Source: Bacteroidia bacterium
GTDB lineage: Bacteria; Bacteroidota; Bacteroidia; JADZBD01
Direction: 5' to 3'
DNA: 64,000 nucleotides
Assembly (NCBI GenBank): GCA_020852255.1
Contig: JADZBD010000002.1
Coordinates: 471,531 to 535,530 of the forward strand
The translations under genes and the position numbers were made by a program. Below are positions 43,479-51,566 of the stretch, in pieces; within the stretch, counting starts at the first letter, position 1, and the number at the start of each line of letters is the position of its first letter. The notes below the pieces were generated by a model. The model was not told where the DNA came from and searched no databases. It saw only the letters and a program-made list of their open reading frames with translations.

Positions 43479-45461
43479 TTACTTTTTGCTGATGGTGAAC
43501 TGTACCCTTCTGTTCAGGGCCTTTCCATCATCCGTTTTATTATCGGCAATGGGTTTGGTTTCACCGAAGCCGTTGGATTTTATGCGCGCTGCGTTTACTC
43601 CCTTTGATACGAGATAATCCAATACGGATTTTGCACGGTTTCGCGAAAGAGTCAGGTTGGCTGCATCCGATCCTACATCGTCAGTATGACCCTCAATTTC
43701 AATTTCCATAGTTGGATTCTCATTCATTACTTTAACGAGCTTATCAAGTTCCATATAGGATTCGGGCAGGAGGTCCCACTTGCCAGACTCAAAAAAGATA
43801 TTGTTCAGACGAACAGTTTGACCTACTTCAATCGGCACGAGGTAAAGATCCCGTGTAACCTCCTTGTATTCCTTGAGATCACTCAGATCAAGGTTCTCGT
43901 TTACAGCGATAAAACCCGGTGCACTGGCGGAGAAACCATATTTCTTTCCGAACGGTAAGCTGATCATGTAGGAACCATCCGTAGGATTGGTGGTTGCTAC
44001 TCCCACCTCTTTACCGTTTTCCATCAGAATATAGCTGATATTGGCCTTCAGTGGTTCGCGGGTTTTCTGATTGTAAACTTTTCCGGAAACGAGAGCAACA
44101 GGATCCGGCTTGATCTCCTTCGGTAATTTAACACGGAACACATCGATACCTCCGATGGTTTTGCCACTACTTGTGAAATAGGCGTAATCCCCGGAAGCGG
44201 GAATGGTATAATAGGCATCCCACTCCGGTGTATTGATGGCGGGTCCCAGGTTTACAGGTTCCGACCAGTTGGTCCAGGTATCATCCAAACGCCTGGTCAT
44301 AAAGATGTCATTCGATCCGTATCCCATGTGCCCGGCGGAAGAGAAATACAAGGTTTTATCATCCGCAGCAAGGAAAGGACTTGTTTCTCCCGAAGCGGTG
44401 TTCACCACATTTCCGATATTCACCGGCTCTGACCACTCTCCGTTATCAAGTAACATAGAGAAATAAATGTCCTTATCACCATAGGTATCATCCCGCTCCA
44501 CAGTCATCAGGATATACTTTCCCGAGTTGGCCATGCAGTACTCATTGTAATCATTCTTATTGTAATAATTCTTGATCGGAAGCTTGGAAGGCATTTCAAA
44601 TTTTCCGCGGCTTCCTTTCATGCTGTAGGAAATTCCTTTCCCGCCCTCGGTCTGGTAAACGCCTCCCACGATGATTTTATTTCCGTCGGGTGTAACGGAA
44701 CAAACGAAGTTTGGCTTTGAATTATTCAGCGGTTCTCCCGGGTTAGTGGCCTTCCCCCATTTCCCGTCGGGCTGCAGCTCACTCACCCAGATATCCTGCC
44801 CACCTTTCCCTTTGGGATCATCATCGCGGCAAATGAACAGGGTTTTGCCGTCGGGAGAAATCACCGGAAGCAATTCATCGTAAGTACTGTTCACATTTTC
44901 ACCCAGATTTTCTTTTTGTGAGACAAAATTCACGTCTGTAGCGATCACCGGTTTAGGAATCCATTCGTCGGCACTTTCAGATATACCAATCGCGTCAAGA
45001 CTGGCATACTTTCCGTTCCATGCCAGATCTACGGTAATTTTTACCGCCACAACCTCATATTCCGTCATTGGAAACTTTACATAAAGCATCCGTGCACCGC
45101 CGTCTATGAGCTTAGGCTTCCCTTTATGCACCTTATATGCTTTTCCGGAAGCATCGAACAGCTCCACTTTTGTAACTGCGGATGCGTTGTATGCCTCACA
45201 GATAATCACCTGCTGAATTTTCATGGGCTTGCTGAATCCCACCTTAATGAATTCCTTCGGAGTCTTTTTCGAAGGGCTCCAAGTATTGGGATTGTCACCA
45301 CCCTTCGGCATACAGGATGGCTTCCCCAGCACCTGGTTGGCTGAATAGCCTTTGGTGTCGAACTGGGATGAGTAATCAATTACTTTAGAGGCCCATTGCA
45401 CCTGCTGAGCAAGGAATGCAAGGGGGAGGAATAATCCTGCGAATAATAATTTTGCTTTCAT
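43479..45461 (-). CDS. OmpA-family outer-membrane protein with PD40-type repeats
   Basis: A 660-residue protein. A signal peptide (residues 1-18) is followed by a discoidin-like region (about 25-160: NTWSPSKKTPKEFIKVGFSKPMK), then WD40/PD40-like beta-propeller repeats (about 195-430: LLPVISPDGKTLFICRDDD, SPFLAADDKTLYFSSAG). A carboxypeptidase-regulatory-like domain (about 445-530) precedes the C-terminal OmpA peptidoglycan-binding domain (about 545-660: IEIEGHTDDVGSDAANLTLSRNRAKSV). The combination is common in Bacteroidota and is linked to the outer membrane or gliding apparatus. A variant promoter TAATTTCG (45467-45474) ends 5 bases before the ATG. Confidence 0.9.
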   Translation of the reverse strand: MKAKLLFAGLFLPLAFLAQQVQWASKVIDYSSQFDTKGYSANQVLGKPSCMPKGGDNPNTWSPSKKTPKEFIKVGFSKPMKIQQVIICEAYNASAVTKVELFDASGKAYKVHKGKPKLIDGGARMLYVKFPMTEYEVVAVKITVDLAWNGKYASLDAIGISESADEWIPKPVIATDVNFVSQKENLGENVNSTYDELLPVISPDGKTLFICRDDDPKGKGGQDIWVSELQPDGKWGKATNPGEPLNNSKPNFVCSVTPDGNKIIVGGVYQTEGGKGISYSMKGSRGKFEMPSKLPIKNYYNKNDYNEYCMANSGKYILMTVERDDTYGDKDIYFSMLLDNGEWSEPVNIGNVVNTASGETSPFLAADDKTLYFSSAGHMGYGSNDIFMTRRLDDTWTNWSEPVNLGPAINTPEWDAYYTIPASGDYAYFTSSGKTIGGIDVFRVKLPKEIKPDPVALVSGKVYNQKTREPLKANISYILMENGKEVGVATTNPTDGSYMISLPFGKKYGFSASAPGFIAVNENLDLSDLKEYKEVTRDLYLVPIEVGQTVRLNNIFFESGKWDLLPESYMELDKLVKVMNENPTMEIEIEGHTDDVGSDAANLTLSRNRAKSVLDYLVSKGVNAARIKSNGFGETKPIADNKTDDGKALNRRVQFTISKK

Positions 45462-45466
45462 AGCTG

Positions 45467-45474
45467 CGAAATTA
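45467..45474 (-). promoter_or_regulatory. Variant promoter -7 element of the OmpA gene
   Basis: TAATTTCG on the minus strand differs from TAnnTTTG by one base and ends 5 bases before the ATG. The hairpin at 45492-45519 overlaps its -33 region. Confidence 0.4.
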
Positions 45475-45491
45475 AGAGTTGTTTTGAATTA

Positions 45492-45519
45492 AGGCGTGTT
45501 CCTTGTTAGGAACACGCCT
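45492..45519. repeat. Perfect 12-bp inverted repeat upstream of the OmpA gene
   Basis: AGGCGTGTTCCT and AGGAACACGCCT flank a 4-base loop. It lies 42 bases after the stop of the upstream outer-membrane gene and just upstream of the OmpA promoter. No T-run follows on the minus strand, so it may be a weak terminator, an mRNA-stabilising hairpin or an operator. Confidence 0.5.
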
Positions 45520-45560
45520 ACCACATTGATCACCCGCCTCAACCAACAAATAACAGTGGT

Positions 45561-46511
45561 TCAGAATTTTACGTTAAAAGGTATGGAGATTCCCATGGTC
45601 ATCATTAGGAACGCATTGGCCGAGAGAATGCCCGATTCCTGCGACTTAAACCCCGGGCGTGAGCCCCACTCAAACTTGTAGGTCAGCCAGGTGCGCATCG
45701 GATTCTTATAAGACCATCCCATTCTCCATCCCATGTGTTTTTTCTCTTTCACATCCAGATCCGCATTCGGACTCACAATGCCGCTCACAGGGTGGGTAAC
45801 GTCACCTTTTCCCATACCTACGCCCGGTGCAAACAGAAAGTCAATGTAGAAATCTGAGTACGCTGAGTTCCGGCGCGTTCCCCAGTCGTCTACAGAAACC
45901 TGAAGATTGGTGATGGATTTGAAGGATATTCCGCCAACGATTGTCATGGTTTTCATCATAGCTGCCCCTGTTGCCCTGCTGGTATCTACCCCCTCCAGTT
46001 TATACGCATGGGCATCTTCTGTTTCATAAGGGGTATTAACCATGTAGATGCCGCCGCGTACCCCGAAAATCTTTCTCTTGGTTCCGGGCGCCATAAAAAA
46101 CTTCGTATTGGTGTAGGTATACCCCCCTGACGAATGCGAGCTTGAAGAAAGAACAATCTTCATACTGCGCTGCTTGGTCTTATCTACCAGATTCAGGGAT
46201 GCTACGCCCTCGAACCACATGTGCGTCTTCACATCCTTATCATTCTTATTTGAGCTCTTGACGACATCAAGATAAGCTCTTCTGAAATCAATATTTAGGG
46301 TTCCAAGGCTGCCGTAATGAAGGTCGGCCCGTACACCCCATCCCAGTGTAACGTCCGTCCACCAAGCATCACAATAAAAAGGATCCAGGTGGATCATCAG
46401 TTTCTTAATGTTGTAGGGGTCATCTTCCAGTACCTTGTAATGAATGTCCTGCCCGTAGGAGGCTCCGCTCATAGCGGCCAGCCAGCCCAATGAGAAAATA
46501 AGTTTTTTCAT
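45561..46511 (-). CDS. Outer-membrane beta-barrel-like protein
   Basis: A 316-residue exported protein not assigned to a known family. A signal peptide (MKKLIFSLGWLAAMSGASYG) is followed by alternating hydrophobic/polar strands with many aromatic residues (TDVTLGWGVRADLHYGSLG, LTYKFEWGSRPGF). The C-terminal strand ends in an aromatic residue (GISIPFNVKF), as in outer-membrane barrels. A promoter TACATTTG (46547-46554) lies 35 bases upstream. It lies upstream of the OmpA-family gene on the same strand, but the OmpA gene has its own promoter-like element. Confidence 0.75.
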   Translation of the reverse strand: MKKLIFSLGWLAAMSGASYGQDIHYKVLEDDPYNIKKLMIHLDPFYCDAWWTDVTLGWGVRADLHYGSLGTLNIDFRRAYLDVVKSSNKNDKDVKTHMWFEGVASLNLVDKTKQRSMKIVLSSSSHSSGGYTYTNTKFFMAPGTKRKIFGVRGGIYMVNTPYETEDAHAYKLEGVDTSRATGAAMMKTMTIVGGISFKSITNLQVSVDDWGTRRNSAYSDFYIDFLFAPGVGMGKGDVTHPVSGIVSPNADLDVKEKKHMGWRMGWSYKNPMRTWLTYKFEWGSRPGFKSQESGILSANAFLMMTMGISIPFNVKF

Positions 46512-46546
46512 TTGTTTGTTGTTAGGTTAATCATTGTGGTTTAGCG

Positions 46547-46554
46547 CAAATGTA
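46547..46554 (-). promoter_or_regulatory. Promoter -7 element of the barrel gene
   Basis: TACATTTG on the minus strand matches TAnnTTTG, 35 bases before the ATG at 46511. Confidence 0.55.
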
Positions 46555-46614
46555 TCCGTCCCGCAACAAACAGCTAAACCGAAAAAGCCAATTTCTTACT
46601 ACATTCGCCCACGG

Positions 46615-47979
46615 ATGGACCAGCTTTCTGAATTATATCAAATTCTTGATAAAGAACAAGTTAGGCGACTTGGGGAAGTCCCGCTGAGCCCTACTGAAAA
46701 CGACTACCTGCAGGCCTTATCCAACCGGAGGAGCTCAGAGAATTTATCAGAATCTCATACCTACAAACTAAGCAGTGTTGTAACCCGGAAGATCCTGGAT
46801 CATCTGTTCGCCGATCCGGTTGAATCTATTCTTTGGCTCAAGGAGCAAGGCCTCTATAAACATATGGCGCACCGGATGGTATGGTTGGGAAAGAAGCTGG
46901 AAAGTACGCAAGGGCTTCCGGCCACGGAAAACTTTTACCTCAGGTGTATTCACCAGGCTCTGGATATTCCCTTCCGTTATTACAACGAAAAACTGGTTAA
47001 GACCCTGGCAGACCGGTACATGGCTATACCTGATAAGAAGCAGGAATCACGGATAAATTACATAAAGTACCATACACTATTTGCCACCTGCAATCGTGCC
47101 GCTGCTTCCAAAGATCCGTTCCGCCTTTTCCGTGAAGAACCTGCCGAATTGTCCGCTGCCGCCGGTGACCTGCTCGCTAAAGGGCATTACGGCGCCTTGT
47201 TTTATCTCTACCGCTGCCTTTGTTCCTACTATACCTACATGGTTACGGATCACGACCGGATGCTGGATTATCTTGACCGCTCCATTGCATTGGTTCCGAA
47301 AGTTCAGCATTATTTCACAAGAGACATGAATCTCACGCTTCGCGCGCACCGGGCCGACGCACTTTTACGTGCAGGTGCAGCGGAGGAAGCCTACAGGGTG
47401 TACAAGGAGATATTAATGGGCGCAGCCCCCGACACACTCTACGGATTGCACTATCATGCCGAACATTTCGCTGTTGCAGCACTGGCCACCGGGCGTACAA
47501 AAGAAGCCGGTGAACTGATTCACCGCTATTTTGAGGACTTCCCTAATACCCTCAAGGATGTACCGGCCACACGGAAAGCCCTTATACACAGCAAACTCTT
47601 TCTGAGCAGTGGTGACGTTCCTCAGGCTCTCTCCCATCTTCGCGAGGCGAACCGCCTGAACGAAAAAACCTACTACCAGCCCTTCATGTTACAAATAAGA
47701 ATACTCGAGACCATCACGTTCATCCTGAAAAAGGATGTTGATTTCGCTCTCTCCCTTTGTATCAGGAATCAGAAATACCTGGCAGCGCAGAAGGACAAAA
47801 AAAAGCTGTTGCCTTATAAAAAATTCTGGGATTCCGTATCACGGCTGTTGAATGCTTCATCCAGAAAAAAAACACTTCCCGCAGCAGATGAAGATTACAT
47901 TCTTCTCTTCCAGCAACACTTCCTCAATCTCTATGCACATCTTCCTTCTAAAATGCTGGAAGCCATACGTGCGCTCTAA
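46615..47979 (+). CDS. Helical repeat protein of unknown function (TPR-like)
   Basis: A 454-residue cytoplasmic-looking protein without signal peptide or membrane helix. It is almost wholly helical and rich in Leu, Ala, Tyr and Arg, with segments that resemble tetratricopeptide units (for example HADALLRAGAAEEAYRVYKE, and AALATGRTKEAGELIHRYFE), so it may be a scaffold. No catalytic motif is seen and I do not recognise the family. The frame is open from 46534, but ATG 46615 (MDQLSELYQILDKEQ) is preceded at 7 bases by the variant promoter TACATTCG (46600-46607), so I use that start. It converges on the radical SAM gene with a 4-base gap. Confidence 0.75.
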   Translation: MDQLSELYQILDKEQVRRLGEVPLSPTENDYLQALSNRRSSENLSESHTYKLSSVVTRKILDHLFADPVESILWLKEQGLYKHMAHRMVWLGKKLESTQGLPATENFYLRCIHQALDIPFRYYNEKLVKTLADRYMAIPDKKQESRINYIKYHTLFATCNRAAASKDPFRLFREEPAELSAAAGDLLAKGHYGALFYLYRCLCSYYTYMVTDHDRMLDYLDRSIALVPKVQHYFTRDMNLTLRAHRADALLRAGAAEEAYRVYKEILMGAAPDTLYGLHYHAEHFAVAALATGRTKEAGELIHRYFEDFPNTLKDVPATRKALIHSKLFLSSGDVPQALSHLREANRLNEKTYYQPFMLQIRILETITFILKKDVDFALSLCIRNQKYLAAQKDKKKLLPYKKFWDSVSRLLNASSRKKTLPAADEDYILLFQQHFLNLYAHLPSKMLEAIRAL

Positions 47980-47983
47980 CCCT

Positions 47984-48982
47984 TCAGATTTCAGGTTCAA
48001 TTCTTGAGCCCTCAGAACAATTCGTGCAAATATCAATGGATGATCTTCCATTGAGAATTTGCTTTCTGAATGCACGGTATCCTTCCGAATACCAGATCTC
48101 CCTGAATGTGTTGTTGCGCAGATCCCCCATCACATACCGGGCGTCCTTGTCAAAACAACAGGGAAGAACCTTTCCATCCCAAGTAATCACTGCCGAACTC
48201 CAGAGTTTCCAGCACCTGTTTTTCCATGCATTCACAATCTCCAGCCTTTTATCCTTTCCTTTCCGGTAACGCGAGCGGTTCGGGTGAGCCGGCATCAGAT
48301 CATTAGGATCCGCAGGGTCGTTGATCTGTACGGTTTTAAAATTCAGTTCCTCAGCGCCCCAGCTCCTGTATTGTTTCCTGACAGCGCTCACCTCCTGCTC
48401 ATTATGCTTCATTACAAGGAACTGAAGCGTCAGGTCCGGTCCGGTTCCTAACCTCTTTTTCGTTTCAGAGAGAAGTTTTAAGCCATCCAATACACGTTGC
48501 ATATCTCCTCCGATCCGGTATTTTTCATACGTATCCTGGTGCATACCGTCGAGCGAAACGATCAGCTTGCCGAGTCCTGACCGGCACACCTTCTCACAGG
48601 TTTCCTCATTGAGGAAATGCGCATTGGTAGATGTTACACAATACATCCTTCGGGAAGCGGCAATGCGAATCAATTCCGTAAATTCAGGATGCAGGAAAGG
48701 TTCCCCCTGAAAATAAAAGGTCAGATAGCCGCAATGCGGGGCTACTTCATCCATTATCCGGGTGAAGAGTTCCCGGCCCATGTAGCCGCTCGGACGGGTG
48801 AATGACCTCAGACCGCTCGGGCATTCCGGGCATCTCAGGTTACAGAAGTTGGTTGGTTCAACCGCTATTGCCGCCGGTAGCGGAGCTCCGTGGAAGCCCA
48901 GCCGGTGCGATCCAAGGAAAGCCAGCCTTGAGCCTGCGGCATGAAGGGCGCGTTTCCATGTAAAAGCGCTGCCTCGGGTCAT
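47984..48982 (-). CDS. Radical SAM protein with SPASM domain
   Basis: A 332-residue radical SAM enzyme. The cluster motif is CNLRCPECP (Cys-x3-Cys-x2-Cys) near residue 48. GGDMQRVLDGLKLL and SLDGMHQDTYEKYRIGG are typical of the SPASM subgroup. The C-terminal SPASM domain provides auxiliary-cluster Cys residues (CWKLWSSAVITWDGKVLPCC, then CTNC). Such proteins modify peptides, proteins or sugars; no precursor peptide gene was found nearby, so the substrate is open. I start at ATG 48982, because a TAACTTTG element (48986-48993) ends 3 bases upstream and contains the upstream TTG. Confidence 0.9.
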   Translation of the reverse strand: MTRGSAFTWKRALHAAGSRLAFLGSHRLGFHGAPLPAAIAVEPTNFCNLRCPECPSGLRSFTRPSGYMGRELFTRIMDEVAPHCGYLTFYFQGEPFLHPEFTELIRIAASRRMYCVTSTNAHFLNEETCEKVCRSGLGKLIVSLDGMHQDTYEKYRIGGDMQRVLDGLKLLSETKKRLGTGPDLTLQFLVMKHNEQEVSAVRKQYRSWGAEELNFKTVQINDPADPNDLMPAHPNRSRYRKGKDKRLEIVNAWKNRCWKLWSSAVITWDGKVLPCCFDKDARYVMGDLRNNTFREIWYSEGYRAFRKQILNGRSSIDICTNCSEGSRIEPEI

Positions 48983-48985
48983 GTT

Positions 48986-48993
48986 CAAAGTTA
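48986..48993 (-). promoter_or_regulatory. Promoter -7 element of the radical SAM gene
   Basis: TAACTTTG on the minus strand ends 3 bases before ATG 48982, predicting a leaderless mRNA. Confidence 0.65.
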
Positions 48994-49016
48994 GAATAAA
49001 ATCCTACCCGTTCGGT

Positions 49017-49024
49017 TATCTTTA
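49017..49024 (+). promoter_or_regulatory. Promoter-like -7 element of the DUF5686 gene
   Basis: TATCTTTA (one mismatch to TAnnTTTG) ends 4 bases before ATG 49029. Confidence 0.45.
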
Positions 49025-49028
49025 CAGG

Positions 49029-51491
49029 ATGAAACGTTGGTTTGCCGTACTCTTACTGCCTCTGTTCACGGCGGCACAAGTACACACCCTCACGGGTACG
49101 GTTACTGATAGTGAAAACAATGAACCTGTTGCCTTTGCAGCAGTGCACGCTGAAGGCACAAAACAAACCGTGCTAACCGATATCTCAGGGCAATTTACCC
49201 TACAAACCGGAGCACCTGTATCCGTATTACGTATTACCCATGTTGCATACCACCCGATCACGGTTAGCTTAGAAAAGAACCAGGCCAGCATTCGTGTTAA
49301 AATGCATCCGGTGGTGCATTCATTTGACGCAGTGAACATTCTTCCGGGTGAGAATCCCGCGCACCGCATTATTCTTCAAGTTCAGAAAAACGCAGCATTC
49401 AATGACCCCTACGCTCAAAGCAGTTTCCGCTGTGAGACGTATACAAAAATGTATGTTACCGGAGAGTTTCCGGCAGATACGTCGGAAGGTGGCGCCGATA
49501 GTTTGAAAAAAACAAGGCAGTATTTCAAAAAGCAACATCTGTTTCTAACCGAAACAGTAACAGAGAAAATCTATATCAAACCGTCGAAAGAAAACGAGAA
49601 GGTGATCGGTAGCAGAGTATCCGGCTTCCAGCTGGCCCCTTTCTTCACTCCTGTAAGCCAGCTTCAAAGCTTTGGCTTTTACAGTAGCTTCATCACTATT
49701 CTCGACAAAGATTACGTTAATCCCCTCTCCCAGGGTACTTTTAAGCGGTATTTCTTCCTCCTCGAGGATACGATACTGACCACGGAAGGTGACAGCATTT
49801 TTCTGATTTCGTTCCGTCCCCGGAAAGGGAGGAATTTCGAGGCGATGAAGGGAGTATTATATATCCACACATCCGGATATGCGCTTTACCGTGTGATCGC
49901 CGAACCGGTAGATGAAACAGGCGTGATCTCCGCGCATATTGAACAGGAATATGAACGGACCAACGGCAAATGGTTTCCGATGGTACTACACACAGACTGG
50001 TATTACAATAACATGAAGGTGGGCGACAGTAGTATCACCGCCTCTACACGTAACTTTTCATTAGGAACCACCAATAAAATGAAAGTAGTATGTAAAAGCA
50101 GGATTCGCCGTATTGAGATAGGAAACGATCTTGACGATGTTCGCTTCTCGCCCGATGCAGTGTTTGCCGATCCGGAGCATGGCAGACGGGATAGTGCATG
50201 GTGGGAAGACAAGCGAATGGAAAAACTGGATGCAAAGGATCTGCTGACCTACCGGAAGTTAGATAGTACCGGCAATGCGGAACATTTCGACCGCAAAATG
50301 GATTTTGCAGAGGCGCTGGCAGATGGAAATATTCCGTTGGGTCCGGTAGAACTGGAACTCCCTCACCTATTCCGGTATAACGAAGTGGAAAAAGTGAGGA
50401 TCGGGGTCGGACTTCACACATCACGCAGGTTATTGCGTTTGTGGCAGCTGGGCGGATATGTAGCCTACGGAGCAAAAGATCAGCGTTTCAAATACGGCGG
50501 CCGGATTCATTGGCAGTGCCGCGCATCGCATGAATTTTCGATCGCAACCCGGTACTTGTTTGATTTATCAGAACCCGGAAAAACTGACTGGATGGAACCG
50601 CGTGGAAAAATAGATGGTTCCTCTGTCAGGGAGTACAAAATTTCCTGGCTAGAATGGAAAGAATCCGTCCGAATGATGATGAGCATGCGCATGAATCAAC
50701 ACTTGAAATGGTATGCGGCAGCCGAACAGTATTCCTTATGGCCGGACTCCGGTGTTTTTGCCGGAGTCAATTCCGGAGCACAAGTGCGGATGGACGGAGT
50801 CAGCGCCCTGACCGGTACGGTGCAATTGCGCTGGCAGCAGAATGAAAAATTTATCCATACACGATTCGGAAGAAACAGCCTGGGAAGTAAGTGGCCGGTG
50901 GTATACCTGCGTTGGTCCGGCACGGTCGGAGATCCGGTTTTCGACCTGCAGCTTCCGGTTACCTCCCTGGTGCATGCCCGATGGAACCGTTATGAGTTCC
51001 GAGTGGATTGGGAATGGAAAACAAAAACCAAAGGGACGTCTTTTTTCCGTCTGGAGGGAGGCAAAATGTATGGAAAAGTTCCGGTGAGTATCGCCTTCAT
51101 CCCCTTCGGGAGCTATGCTGGTTTCGGACACTTTGCGGAAAACACCTTTGAGAACATGCGCTACAATGAATTTGCTTCCACCACCTGTCTAAGTCTTTTT
51201 CACAGACACGATTTCGGTAAAATCTCCCGAAAACATTCGTTTAATCCTTCCGTGGTATTGGTGAATAACTTGCATTGGGGCCTTACGGATAACACCATTC
51301 TTCCTACACCCGGCATTGCGCCCGTTACGCCCGAGCAGGTTTACATGGAATCCGGAATTCAGATTAACGGGCTGCTCCGAAATCAGTTCATTGGGCTGGG
51401 CTTGCAGGGAATGTACCGGTATGGCTATTATTCCTTCCCACAAGTATCTGATAATTACTCCATTAAGACCACATTCAAGATTCTTTTCTGA
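49029..51491 (+). CDS. DUF5686-like outer-membrane protein with carboxypeptidase-regulatory domain
   Basis: An 820-residue exported protein. A short signal peptide (MKRWFAVLLLPLFTAAQ) is followed by a CarboxypepD-regulatory-like domain (about residues 18-105: LTGTVTDSENNEPVAFAAVHAEG). The rest is a large beta-rich region with aromatic strands and a final ...SIKTTFKILF, consistent with an outer-membrane barrel of the DUF5686 group. The function is unknown; related proteins resemble TonB-linked receptors without the plug. The frame is open from 48981, but ATG 49029 gives the signal peptide directly and follows a promoter-like element by 4 bases. Confidence 0.8.
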   Translation: MKRWFAVLLLPLFTAAQVHTLTGTVTDSENNEPVAFAAVHAEGTKQTVLTDISGQFTLQTGAPVSVLRITHVAYHPITVSLEKNQASIRVKMHPVVHSFDAVNILPGENPAHRIILQVQKNAAFNDPYAQSSFRCETYTKMYVTGEFPADTSEGGADSLKKTRQYFKKQHLFLTETVTEKIYIKPSKENEKVIGSRVSGFQLAPFFTPVSQLQSFGFYSSFITILDKDYVNPLSQGTFKRYFFLLEDTILTTEGDSIFLISFRPRKGRNFEAMKGVLYIHTSGYALYRVIAEPVDETGVISAHIEQEYERTNGKWFPMVLHTDWYYNNMKVGDSSITASTRNFSLGTTNKMKVVCKSRIRRIEIGNDLDDVRFSPDAVFADPEHGRRDSAWWEDKRMEKLDAKDLLTYRKLDSTGNAEHFDRKMDFAEALADGNIPLGPVELELPHLFRYNEVEKVRIGVGLHTSRRLLRLWQLGGYVAYGAKDQRFKYGGRIHWQCRASHEFSIATRYLFDLSEPGKTDWMEPRGKIDGSSVREYKISWLEWKESVRMMMSMRMNQHLKWYAAAEQYSLWPDSGVFAGVNSGAQVRMDGVSALTGTVQLRWQQNEKFIHTRFGRNSLGSKWPVVYLRWSGTVGDPVFDLQLPVTSLVHARWNRYEFRVDWEWKTKTKGTSFFRLEGGKMYGKVPVSIAFIPFGSYAGFGHFAENTFENMRYNEFASTTCLSLFHRHDFGKISRKHSFNPSVVLVNNLHWGLTDNTILPTPGIAPVTPEQVYMESGIQINGLLRNQFIGLGLQGMYRYGYYSFPQVSDNYSIKTTFKILF

Positions 51492-51566
51492 AGCAGCTTC
51501 GGATAAATTAGCTAACTTCGGGGTTTGAACTAATAATCAGGGACTTAGGTAGTCTGCTCTTGTCTT

